In this document: positions 1 to 12,142 of the stretch, in pieces | How positions within the stretch are numbered: the first letter of the stretch is position 1 | How the letters are laid out: each line of letters opens with the position of its first letter | Source of the DNA: Anarhynchus alexandrinus | Lineage: Eukaryota > Chordata > Aves > Charadriiformes > Charadriidae | DNA length: 64,000 nt | NCBI GenBank assembly: GCA_008711295.1 | Contig: VUYV01000212.1 | Location: 528,564 to 592,563, forward strand | Direction: 5' to 3' | Position numbers and translations under genes: made by a program | The notes under the pieces: generated by a model | Told to the model about the DNA's origin: nothing | Databases searched by the model: none | Seen by the model: the letters and a program-made list of their open reading frames with translations, nothing else

Positions 1-2873
1 AAGCTAATTCTTGTGTCAAAGCATAAAGGACACAAGTAATCTAAAAAAAAGATCTTTGCTGTGTTATATCTGGGAAGTGTTCCTTTTGTTTGAAAACAGA
101 ATGAAATACGAAAGTTGCATTAAAAGACTATACAAATGGCTTTGTTTCCTGCTTATAATTTACATTGTTATATAGAATGTGTAGGATTGCAAGATGTTTC
201 TTTCATGCCTTGTGCATCCCGTGAGGATGTGGTGGTTGCTCTTGATTATCCTAAATTGCTTTTGCTCAATTGTTTTGTTTTGTTTTTTTGATCATTTAAT
301 GATCTTTGATTTGGGAGCCAGTTGCTACTGATATCCAGATTGGACACTCATTTTGGAGAAGTGTACTGAAATCCTAGAGCAGTGAAGCTTTCACATGCTT
401 ATGTGCTGGTAACTTTAAGGTCAAAGCTTTTCTCCTAAACAGAGTTAGTAAGTTGGACCGTGTGTCTCTTTTATATACATAGTAATATCCTACAATTGAT
501 TCATTGGCTTCTTGTAAAATTTCTAATCTGAAACTGACAGAAGAATTACAGGATTTCTTTGTGCATAGAGTTCAAATATTGCACAACTGTCCAGACCAGA
601 GATAAGTAAAGTTTCTCTTTTGGCATATACCGTACTACATAGTTGAATAAATAAATAAAAAAAAAGAAGTATTTCCTAGGAAGCTCTGTTAGTGATTATT
701 GATGGCAGGAGCAATAACTTTATTCCTCTGCCCAGGCAAATAAACTGCAATAATCAGAGGAGCTGGCAGGTGAAATGATGCTGGAGCATCAGGGCTTCCT
801 CTACCAACAACTTTAAAAGAGCAACAGTGAAAGTAATGAAAGGGGAGTGGGAGGTTCATTCTTTGCTTTCGCATTTCCTGTAGTTCAATGCTTTCTGCTG
901 TTTCCATTTATTTAAAGGAATCCTGTATTCACTATACAGATGTTGACATATTCTGTGGTGTATGTATATGGTTTTGGTCTGACCTAATTAGAAGCTTCAG
1001 TTTTAATATGGTTTATCCAGATAAAGCTCATGTGAGAGCTATCAGAAAAATTGCCTTTTGACACACAACTGTTGTATTGATTTACATGTAAAATCCTCAT
1101 TTGACAGTTTTGAAAAAGTGTGTAGTAAAACCTTTTCTTAATTTGGACATCTAGTTTAGCTACCCACTGCAATGCTGTCCAGTGCTTTTTATGGAAGCTA
1201 TATATGATGTAAGTACAGGCTGTCCTCAGTTCCACAGTTGCTGCCAGCTGTTTTCTCTGTCAAAACTTGGATTCATTTCACTTCTGTGACTAGCTACAGC
1301 AAAGTTTATTCTTGAATTCTTCCCTCTTCGAGGGCCTGTTGTGGTCATCCCATCCTTCCTGATGCTGAAGATTCACTCTGGCTTGCCTACAGTGGACAAA
1401 AAAGTCTGTACATCAATAAAAGGAGTTCAATGTAAATCTTGCCAGAATTCCTACCCCCTGCATTTTGAACTTGGATTTTAATTTTTTTTTTGTGTGTGTG
1501 TGTAGAAATGCACGAAATTGTGAATTATTTTCCAACATACACTCATACTCTCGCCTTTTAATAAATAAGTAAATAAATAGCCTGGAGATTGGGCACTTGG
1601 CCATTACTTGTTGAATTATAATTCTCAGCTGCTCATGTGTCTGATTCCTCATTGTGTTTTCCTCTGTCCTCTCCCACTTGAATCCTGTTGCACTTGGGAA
1701 ACTAAAGCTGTACTATCTAAGGTCTTTCTCAGCCAACTGGAAGAATTTTGCTTAATTTTCATGAAGCAGAGGAACTAGTGAAAATGTAATTTTATTTTCT
1801 CAACCTTTTATGGTCTTACTGGTGACAAAGTATTTGGTAGCCGTGTCATATAACACTCTACATGTGTGCGGGTGTGCTGAGTGCGTGTTTGGACATGTTT
1901 TGTTGTGGAGAAGTCACAGTATCTTGCAAGTTTGATCTCCTTGTGGGTTTTTGTCTACGTGTGCAAATGTTCAAACAAGCAGTAATTCCAAAGAAGTGAC
2001 AATGTTTTGAGATATCTGCCATTTTGAAGAGAGAAAACATTGTGAATGATGCTTTTTCTTTTTTTTTGCGAAGGTTTTCATGTTTAATGTTGACATTTCT
2101 GCTGACTTGATATACAGCTTCATAAAATATTTCAAACTGTCAGTTGAACAGCATGTGCTTTTAAAGATGATAAAAATACTTGCTCTAGTCATTCATTAGG
2201 GAGGTGGCTACCAGCTCTCCTTGTGTTTTGTCTGCCCACTTCCCCTTATGGAGTTGTCTTCTGACTTCTCGTGAGAAGCACTAACACTTGCATTGTTTGC
2301 AGATGGCTGGAACTAAGCAGGCAGAGAGCTTTGTCTGGAAAAAGGCCTTTATTGCGTGAAATCCTGTTCAGGATTCATTTAACTACAAACTCCGTGGAAA
2401 GGTTGGGTTGTTTGGGTTTTTTTCCCCTCCCTTGCTTGCTGCTGTGGAGGAAAAAAAGATCTTGCTGAAACTGTTTATTTGATGTGAACTCTCCAAGATG
2501 ATGTTCATGCTCAATGGCAGCAGGTGTGGCATGTGAAAAACCTGCAAGCTGGCACGTTTGCTGTGACCTTCCCATCCCAGGCTGAGCTGCGCTACCCCTC
2601 CAGCTTTCTCAACCACATCGTTTCACTTGCAGGTGTGCTTTCTAAAACAATAAACCTCAAATAATGAAGTTAGTCCTGTTTCATGGCAGGGGAAAATCTC
2701 TGTGCCCTGGTCGGGTCCTCCTGCTGTGTTGGTGTAACAACTTTACCTGGCTGCCATGAGTGAATTTTGATAATTGAAGAAATTAGGTAGACATGTCCTG
2801 TTAGTCATTTGGATTTTGAAAAGTAAAGTGATCTGAATTCGGAAGATATTTCATTTAAGATGAGCTGTGAGGG

Positions 2874-3507
2874 ATTGAGCCAGCAATGTGCCCTTGTTGC
2901 CTGAAAGGCCAATGGAATCCTGGGCTGCATAGGGAAGAGTGTGGCCAGTAGGTCGAGGGAGGTCATTCTTCCCCTCTACTCTGCACTGGTGAGGCCACAA
3001 CTGGAATACTGTGTCCAGTTCTGGGCTCCCCAGTTCAAGAGAGACAGGGAACTGCTGGAGAGAGTCCAGCGTAGGGCAACTAAGATGATTGAGGGATTGG
3101 AGCATCTCCCTTATGAGGAAAGGCTGAGAGAGCTGGGACTCTTTAGCCTGGAGAAGAAAAGGCTGAGGGGAGACCTTGTTATGGCGTACAAGTATCTAAA
3201 GGGTGGTTTGAAGGAGGATGGAGCCAGACTCTTTTCAGTGGTTCCCAGTGACAGGACGAGGGGCAATGGGCACAAGTTGGAACATAGGAAATTGCATTCA
3301 AATACACGGAAAAACTTCTTTACGGTTCGGGTGATGGAGCACTGGAACAGGCTGCCCAGGGAGGTTGTGGAGTCCCCTTCTCTGGAGATTTTCAAGACCC
3401 GCCTGGATGCAGTCCTGAGTAATGTGCTGTAGGCAATCCTGCTTTGGCAGGGGAGTTGGACTAGATGATCTCTAGAGGTCCCTTCCAACTCTGAAGATTC
3501 TGTGATT
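2874..3507 (+). mobile_element. CR1 LINE, 5'-truncated 3' end
   Basis: About 630 bp matching the 3' end of a chicken-repeat-1 retrotransposon. An open frame from 2905 to the stop at 3430-3432 encodes the C-terminal part of the reverse transcriptase ORF, including [49 protein letters not shown] and [17 protein letters not shown]. The 3' UTR follows, with the typical ggactagatgatctctagaggtcccttccaac text, and ends in attctgtg plus att, the CR1 terminal octamer. A stop at 2902-2904 and the 5' truncation make it dead. CR1 elements insert without clear target duplications. It lies in sense orientation in intron 1. Confidence 0.93.
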
Positions 3508-6500
3508 AGTGTTTCATTGTCCCTATTCAGAGTATAGATTTGATTATGTGGGCTTGCCCACCAACCACAAAACTTTTTTATAGGATGGAGAATATAATGG
3601 CAAAATTGAGCTCCTACCCAACAGTGAATTGACCTTTTCTTTTGCAATCAAAATATTTCAACACAATATATTCTGGTTTATGTAAAGATTTTAGTTATTG
3701 TGTGGGAAATAAGTCTGGGAAGAAAGCAATACTCCTGAATTAAAATATTCATAATGCTGAAGTTGGATAAGTATCTGTACATTAAACACATTTTTTCCTG
3801 CAACTACTTTGTTTCTTTTACAGAATTTCCCAGTTGAGGAGAATGTTTTCAGTTATCTAGCACAATTTTTCATCCTTAAGCAGTACGGTCTTCTGATTTA
3901 CTTGCTAGTGAACACCCTTGCTTGTTTGCAAATTTTCCGTGAGACATCAATAGCTTCATTTAGGATATAAATGGTTTGTGGAACAGGAACATAGTCATCC
4001 TACAGAATAAATATGAGTAAAGAAACCATGAATAAATGCAGGAGGGCCTTCAAATTTGTGGTGTTTGAGAAGAATTGAAGAATACTGGAAATGTATATTC
4101 CATTTAGTGATCAGAGTTGTCTTATAAAAGACAAGTCAGTTTTAAATTTCTGCTAGAAAATTTACTACTGGAAGTGTAGTCTCATCTTCTGAATTCACAC
4201 ATCTTTACATTGATAATAGTAAAATCCTTGTCTCAGAAAAGGAATGTTTCCATCTCACATTTTCTAATTCAGTTACTTTTGGAAGACAGTCCCCAGGTCT
4301 GTGCTACTTACACAGCTGAAGGTATTGTAGAATGTTTTACCAGTGAAAGCTTGTTGGTACAGCCATTTTGGTATTGTGTATTCAAACTGTCAGTTCTGGA
4401 TTGATGCAGAGTTTTCTTTTGGGAACAGATTATATACATAACATTGGTGTACATCTTGCTACCCTACTGTTTGGTGCAGCATGATATAGGGAAACCTTTG
4501 CAGCAAATCCTGAACTGCTAGTTTTTATCTTTGGGAACCGTGTGAATTTGGTGGAATGCTCTCATAGTTTTCTGCATTGCGAATTTGTTTTTCTTAGTTC
4601 TTGCTTCCTAATTTACTACTTCTTTTGGTCTGTTTTGTTGTCAGAAACAGGGAGGTTTTAAGGATCAGGAAGGTAGTTATGATTCCTTTGAAGGCAAATT
4701 ATCTTTGTGGTACTCCACAGTAACTTCCATCACAGTTGCCTGACCCTTCAGCAGAGTCTTTAGGATACAGGTCTTATGTCAGAGTGGTTGCAGGAATGAT
4801 TCTCCACCCCTGAAGCAGTGAATTTATTGGCAGGGTTGTAGCTTGTCTTTTGCTTTCATAAATTGTAACTTACGCTGTGTTCCTGAAGAGCAGAACCAAA
4901 AAATTTAGTCACCATCTGAGCTGGCAGAGGGGTGCGCTCTTTTGTAAGAGCTGTTGGAGATGCTCTAGGAGAGCCTTAATCTCCGCCAAGGTACTAAGTG
5001 TGCTGTTTTGCCTAACGCCTGTGATGCAAAGAGGAAAATGCCCTTGGCAGGGTGGAGTAGGGCTGGCTTGCTGATTTCAAAGATCTAGCTAAAAAGGCAA
5101 ATAACTAGAGCTCAAGAAGGTGTGGTGCAGTGAGGGACAATGCCAGCATGACTTGGCAGTTTGACCATACCCAAAAGAGATGCTACTTTGATATTTCATA
5201 TATGGTAATTAACATGGTAATTGGTTGTTTCTTGATGTGGGGGAATGTGGAGTTTGTACCCTTGTACTTGTAAGGGTAGAAGGAGGAGAAATGACTCGAG
5301 TCTGTTTTCACTGGTAAAAGTTGTAAAACTAGAGAAGGTAGGTAAGATGATACATGTTTTATGTTATTATGCTGCATACTTTCTATAGGAGAAAACAATG
5401 GTTGGAGGTTATGGCATCTAAACCATTTTGCATAGCTATGAAAATAAGAGTCTACTCTGCTAAAATCTGAAAGCTCTCTTAACCTGCCTGTTTTGATATG
5501 GAGAAATAGTGGCACTGAGACTATGAGAATATGCATTTGAAAGAAGGAAAATCATAAAATATAAGAGAATTAACATATGAAATAGAAATCTTGCAAAAAT
5601 TGGGTGGTTCTATCTCTTGAGAAGTGGGGAGAAGGTTAATATATCTCTGCCATGCCATTTACATGTGACTTGTTCAGGCTAAATAGCCTGTTTTTACTTG
5701 TCACATAATTATGCCACAATTAATGACCCCAGCATGTGCTAAAACTGATAATAGGGAACGTCAAACACTGTGAAAGAAACATTTAAGACGAGTCAGTTCT
5801 TAATAGAGGCACTGTTCTGAAGAATGATATTAATTTCCCCAATATTCAGTTTTCTTTTTCTTAGGTTGGAGAATGAGAACATGCTTTTCCTTTTTGGCTT
5901 CTAGGTGTTCACTTCCTATTGTCATTAGTTAGGAGAGTTGTGAAAAAACTTGGACTTTTAGTGTAACAGAAGAACGACATCAATTCCTGTCTGTGATGAG
6001 ACAAAAAGAAAAATTGCATTAGAGAGTAAGATTCCTAAAATTGTTATTAATTTCTTGTATTTACATATAAGTTACTTCAGGGTTGTTTGTTTCCCATTTT
6101 ATTCCTGCAATTTCCTTTTTTCTGTTTGTTGAAATGCAAAGCTTTTTTTTTTTTTTCTAAATTTGGTAACAAAACCCCTTCTGTGCTAAAGTTTGAAAGA
6201 CTTTTCCTGAAATACTATTCCTGTTTGCTAGCTCTTCCTCTTTTTCATTATATTTGGAAAAACTAAACTCATTTGTGTGTGCATGTGCACGTGTAAACTT
6301 GACCTAGAGTAACTTCATTCTGACACCAAATTTCTGAGGGTTTTTAGTAGATAATAAAACACATCGTATGTTTCAGGCCTGAGCATATGAATGCAGAGGG
6401 TGTGAAGTTGTCAACTGCTGGACGCTCAGGAGCTGTGGCTGGAAAGGTGCCTTTGGGGCCAGCAGGAGCTGAATGCTGTGTCGCCAGTTGAATTAAACTG

Positions 6501-6796
6501 AAACAGAGAGGCGTTGTGGTTTTTCTTATTTGTTTTTAAGGTGTGGGATGGTCCAAATGTGCTTACACTGTATTATGCTGGGGGGGGAATAAAAAGTTAA
6601 GAGCTATGTGACATGTCAGTGATTAGCTGATTTTTAATCCTCATACCTGAATTTGCTAAGCTTTCAGAAACTCATGAGTTGCCGTAGGTAACATGACATT
6701 GTCAAAACTGGACTCCAGAAACCTTTTAGTCTTTGAACTTGATTTCCATTCTGGTTTTGGAGGGAAATAAGTAACTTTATTTTAGCTTTATTTTCT

Positions 6797-6810
6797 CCCC
6801 CCNCCCCCCC
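6797..6810. repeat. poly-C run with one N
   Basis: Fourteen positions of C interrupted by N at 6803. Low complexity; true length is uncertain. Confidence 0.9.
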
Positions 6811-9800
6811 TTTGATGATTCTTGAAATATACTTATTAGATATAAATGAGTAGTAAAAGGTTTATTTGGTTTTAGGGAGTTAGAACATGTTACTGCTCTT
6901 AAGAATCTACCACATGGCTTGCATCTGCTAAGTTGATAAGTAAATCCTGTTTATCCACCTTACTAAGGTAATGACTAAATCTTGTTCATGTTCTCAGTGT
7001 CATGGATTATACTAGATCCATTGTTCACCTTGCTAACGGGGACACAGAAGAGAAACACAGAGTTGCTTTCGTAAGCATTGAGATGGAGCATGTTTTATAC
7101 AAAACGTCACACAAGTCCGTATTGCAGCTCTTGGACAAACTGTTTTAAGTACTGTGTTCCTCTGAAGCGACTTGGTTAGCTCTTGCAAGTGAGATTGATG
7201 CCTGGGAAGAAGAGGGGAGAGGCCGACTCTCGCTCAGCTTGTCCTTGCCTGTTCCATGACGGTGTGTAGCTTGCCCAATCTTGGCCTACTGCGAAGAAAA
7301 TATATCGAGAAGTCTTAATATTAGTCCTTAAAGTAGTAACGTAGCTTGAAGACGAGCTTGGTAGTTAAATCTAAGTATTTGTTAACCTTTCAGCTTTTTG
7401 AGAAGAATGTTGTTGAATAAGACCAGAGCAATTTTAAGCTCTATTAAATAAAGCCTCTAGAAATCTGCCATTCCTGGAGCATATGTTAGTGTTAATGAGA
7501 TTTGTAGTTAGGGATGAGGAGTGGCGGTGTAATTCCAGTTCTTCTTAGAGTCGTCACGATACAGTAAAAGCAAAGCTTGATGTAGAAATCTGTATTTTGT
7601 TGTAGAAAAATATTAACGCTAATACCAAGGGCTGTTGCAAGCAGATAATTCTCTTGCCATGCAAAAGAGATCTGGGATAGCCCTAAGAAGCAATATGGTC
7701 TTGCTTTATGCAAGAGTTTTAGTTTAGGTGGGTAACACTGAAGTTAGTACTGATCTTAGAGTAAAGGGAGCAATTGGAGTCTGGTGCTGTAAGCGAGGGC
7801 TGGCCACTGCCTAGCAACTAATGGTGTCGTGTTGGCTCAGCTAACTCAGATAAGGAACAAAAATGTTTTCCTCCAAATCCAAATGGAAAAATGTAGAGGT
7901 ATTTGTGTGGGGCACCAGCAGCGTGTCTGGCACAGGACGAGCTGATGGGAGTGCTTGTTACTGTAGCATTTCAGAACAAAGTGAGGGAGCTGGTGGCTGC
8001 TCCTCTTCCTTCTGGTGTGCTTTTAAGTAGTTACATTCAGAGGTGGAAAAAATACATTGTATTGATATGAACATTAACAAAGAGAGAAAATTAAAAGCCC
8101 TGGTGTCCCTATGACCCTCCCTTCTCTCTTTGAAAATATGTCTGTCTTTCTCTTTGGTCTTTTTGGTCAAAACATTTAGCAGATGCTTGATTTCTTCTAG
8201 TGTTTTAAGAAAGTGAGACTTTGAAATGACTCTGCCTTATGGGTTCACTGGGATTACGTTTTATTCGGGAAAGAGCGTTAGTGTTTGGTTGATATTTAAA
8301 CACTCTTTGATCTTGAATGCCTTGTTCCTTTAAATGATAGCAGCAGCTTTCAACAAACCACCACCCTATTACTGCTTCCCATATTTTTCTGTTTGGTGTT
8401 ACTGTGTAGAATGTGGTGATTAAAGGGAATAAAATAATTACTTTCTGGCCCCCTAAATTCTCGCTGTGTTTTTTCAGTAGGCTGCAGCATTATTTGGATA
8501 ATCAGTGTAAGTGGCATAACTGTACTCATGTATTGTCTTATTCTAACGTATGTAGTTGGAATCCATATATGTTTACGGTCTGTTATAGCACATACTCATC
8601 TTGCAAGCTCTAATGCTGATGTGGAACAATACTGGGATGTATCTGTCAGTGCCAGCCGAGAAGTTTTGCTGTAGTAAAGGTCTTCTGACACAGGATGGAA
8701 GAGAGCCAACTTACGTTTACAAAATTTCTAACTTAAGCAATAAGGCTCAGCATTTAAATTGTAACACAATAGCAAGAGAGTATAGTACTTATGATATCAG
8801 CATCTATTTTGTTTTTATAGAGTTTTATAAATGCTTGTAATTATGTAAACATCTGTGTATGTACTGTAGCATATGTGGAATTTACCAGGGTAGAAGCTGG
8901 AGCAGTTACATGCTTTTTACCCCACAGTGGAAGGTATGACTGCAGATGGCCCCAGGTGTCTCCCTCTGGCCATGGTTTGTCAGACGGCAAGAAATCCCAC
9001 ACAGGGCTATGTCATCTTTCTGAGTCTAACCACCATCCTCATAATTTTTCATGTGCTATAGCAGAATGAGTTCAGTATTCTTGTTCTACCTTTTGAGAAA
9101 GTTTTCCTCCATCTCTACTTGCTACTCAGTTTTGTTTCTTTTAGTTTAGCAAGAGGCAGAGCAGAGGCTCTTCCATTCCTTTGAATAGCTGGGCACCAGT
9201 GGTTCTGCCAGGCAAGCTGCTAGTGTTATGTTAGACCAGTGCTGTTTTGCGCATAGGGAATGAAAACAGAATGTGGCCTTAAATGTAAATTTAGCCAAAA
9301 TAAAACAAGACTGATGGATGATAGATAAACATTGGAGGATGAAACTTGTAGTTAACATCTACTGACTAAGCAGGATTAAAAATCTCTTTATTTTGGCAAC
9401 AGTTAGGACTCTGATCATTGCAGCAGTCTGTTGAACCAGATGACTGGAGTGTTCTTCCTCCACTCAAGAGGTTTGTTTCTTTCCAGTTACATCTTGCAAC
9501 ATGTGATTGGTTTTTATTTTGCTTCAGTGACTTCTCACCTTTGGTGAAAGAGCCAAGTTCTTAAAATATATCAGAAAATCTCTTCCTATATTGTTGTCTT
9601 TTCTTTCAATAGCCAGGTGTTTGTGGATTTTCTTGATTCATCAGATCATTCTTCTGTATCACAAACCCCACTCCCTGATGCTTTCCAAAATTTTCTGGAA
9701 CAGTTCTTAAACATTTCAGAGACCATTTGTGGAAAGACATTGCAAAAATTTAATGTGTCTTCATGGCTTTAATACAGGAACTCTGCAAATCTAGCCTTGG

Positions 9801-10948
9801 TGTGTTAAAAGATTACTGCTTTCAAGCACCTGCTCAGCCCTTTGGTCAGTAATTTCCAGTCCTTTAGCACATTCAGTAAAGAGAAATGCATGAGTGTGGC
9901 TTTCTGATCGTGTGAGAAACTCGGTGTTTTGATTCAGACCCTTCTCAACTTGACCGAAGTTGTTGGACTTTGCACTGGAAGAGTCAGGGCGTGGGCACGT
10001 GTTCTGTCTGCTGTCACTGTCACCAGAGAGGTGGCTTTTGGTGGAGAAGTGGGATATGCAGCCATGCAGGAGGCAGTTTCATACCACTCTAGAAAGGCTC
10101 ATCAAAGCCCATATCCCACTTCAGTATTTTAGTACCCTTTCAGTCTGTGAAGGGGAAAGGGGGTGTTGCGTGCATGAGGTGCTGCATGCCTTCTAATGTG
10201 TACCTTGCTCAGCATTTCTTGAATACTTCACCTCTGCAAGTGGGAGAAAATGTAATAAACAATTCCTTCCTCTAGCATGGGGCTAGCTCTCATATGATAG
10301 GGCTTTGGTAGGGGATTATCGGATTCAAGAAAATTAAATAAGTTTGGGAGATTGTGTGTTATTAGACCCATTCTCTCATAAATAAACTCTTTTCAGCCTT
10401 GTGTTGTGACCCGGCTCACAAATAAGCATAACACTAGATGTTCTTTCACAGCTGGCAGAAACTGTTTCTTTTGCTGTCCGCTTTATGGACAGCCTTTTAG
10501 CCCAGAAGACGTTTGAGTTAAAATACTCATGTTTCCTTTCGCATGGGGGTTATGTTGCCTTTTTCTTCAACTTCCTTATCCTTCTTCCTTTAACCCTGTG
10601 CAGCATCTTGCTGCTTCATGTGTTGAAGGGTATGTGCAAGCTTTAGAAGCAGTTGCAAAAGGAAGGCAAGTACCTGGGAGCATAGCATCACAGGGAACGG
10701 TGCTGTTACACAATAGGTGAGGAACGGACTAATGAGAAATGGGTGAAAAGAAAGGAATGTGGAATGGCAAGGAACTGAAAGCATTTTTTTCATTTTAGGC
10801 TGTGTCTTGCTGTTTGTAGAGTATTTGTGACTTATCCTTTTAAGTGGTTGAACTGAAATTTCAGTGCAGCATTGTATGTTGAAGTTGCATTTAACTTTGA
10901 TATGTGATAAAACATACAATGTGTTGGATGCAGGACCTTTCATAAAGT

Positions 10949-10978
10949 TTGGTTTCCTTTTTAAAAAAAGGAAACCAA
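10949..10978. repeat. perfect inverted repeat, 14-bp arms
   Basis: Left arm ttggtttccttttt and right arm aaaaaggaaaccaa, separated by two A residues. It would form a near loop-free hairpin or cruciform. No transposon context was recognised. Confidence 0.9.
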
Positions 10979-12046
10979 GAACAACAAAAAAAGCCCAAGT
11001 TTGTAGGCTTTTAGCTTCAGTTAATATTAAAGAACAAAATGCTTAGCTGGTCCGTCAGAAGCGTTGTTCTTAGACCTTCAGAACTGCATGTGATAATAAA
11101 AAGATTATAGATTAACTAAATATTTTAAATTGTCCTTAACCTTGGCTGACAACAAAAAATGTGAGTAAAACCTTTACTACTGGGTAGGAGTGTACCAGAA
11201 CATGCATCCTTTTTTTTCCATTGAGCAATTCCATCCTTCCAGAACGTGTGACATACCCGAACTGCACATGTCAGCACAACAGAAAAGTGTGTGTACACTG
11301 CTTATTTACAGCTTTGTAAATCTTAATAAGGGTTTATAATTATGACATTGTGGTTGAATATAGAGTCTGATTGCTTCCTGGGGGATGTAAGAGTGCAACC
11401 CTCTGCCTCCAAATTGTCAAACACTAGTAGGTAAAAATTGAGTTGAAGAAAATGTTTTAGGAATATTATGAAGCAGTTATTATACAAAATTAATTTTAAT
11501 GCTGTGCTTTTAACTTAACTAATTTTTGGCATAGTTTAACTCCGTGGAATTTCTAGTTCTGGTGCAACAGTTATTTTAATTTTGGTTTATGTATAAATGA
11601 TTCACTAGCAGAGCTGTCTATGTAAAGTGTATAGAAAATCCTAAGATGCGTATTTGTGCTGACAAATACACTAGTGAATTTAGGTTAGCAGAGTAAGACA
11701 ACTGGCACAACTGACTGAGTGTTGTGCCTTAAACTTCTGTAGTTGCAGATCTGTTTGTATGGCCTATGCCCTAAATTGTGGTATAGTGAAGTATAAGAAT
11801 AGGCCTAATACTATTCACATGATCACACTTGCTTTGTACTATATAGCCTTGTATAAAGAAATCTGTGCGACAGGTTCCCGGATGAGTTCAGAAGAGAGTT
11901 GGACAATATTGGATGTCTGGTAATGTCTTTAGGCAGACCTGTGTTAAGAGTTTCTTGTAAAAGTTGATTCTTCTAGGAATAGGAGGATCTTCTAGCCTTC
12001 TTAAAATGATTCCCTAACCTTCAATCTGTGCTTTTTTTCCTTGCAG

Positions 12047-12142
12047 ACCTTTCAGCAGCCCAGAGAAAATTTGCCCATTCTCTGAGAGACTTTAAATTTG
12101 AATTCATTGGTGATGCAGAGACAGATGATGAAAGATACATAG
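12047..12142 (+). CDS. ARHGAP10: ARHGAP10 exon 2 (BAR domain)
   Basis: 96 bp. It follows a pyrimidine tract ending ttgcag and precedes donor gtaggt. It enters with the last two bases of a split codon and leaves with the first base of an Asp codon. It encodes about residues 52-83, [19 protein letters not shown] and then a segment ending DDERYI. This is part of the long-helix core of the BAR domain. It is the first coding exon inside the window; the exon with the initiator Met is upstream. Confidence 0.95.

Larger units (their letters stand above)
1..12046 (+). other. ARHGAP10: 3' part of ARHGAP10 intron 1
   Basis: No exon with family similarity was recognised. Contents noted are the CR1 fragment at 2874-3507, a poly-C run with one N at 6797-6810, and a 14-bp-arm inverted repeat at 10949-10978. 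Open frames here are short and lack family features. The rest looks like unique AT-rich intron. Confidence 0.85.

Noticed and set aside
3111..3647. Minus-strand 178-codon open frame
   Set aside because: It is antisense to the CR1 reverse-transcriptase frame and exists only because that strand is open.
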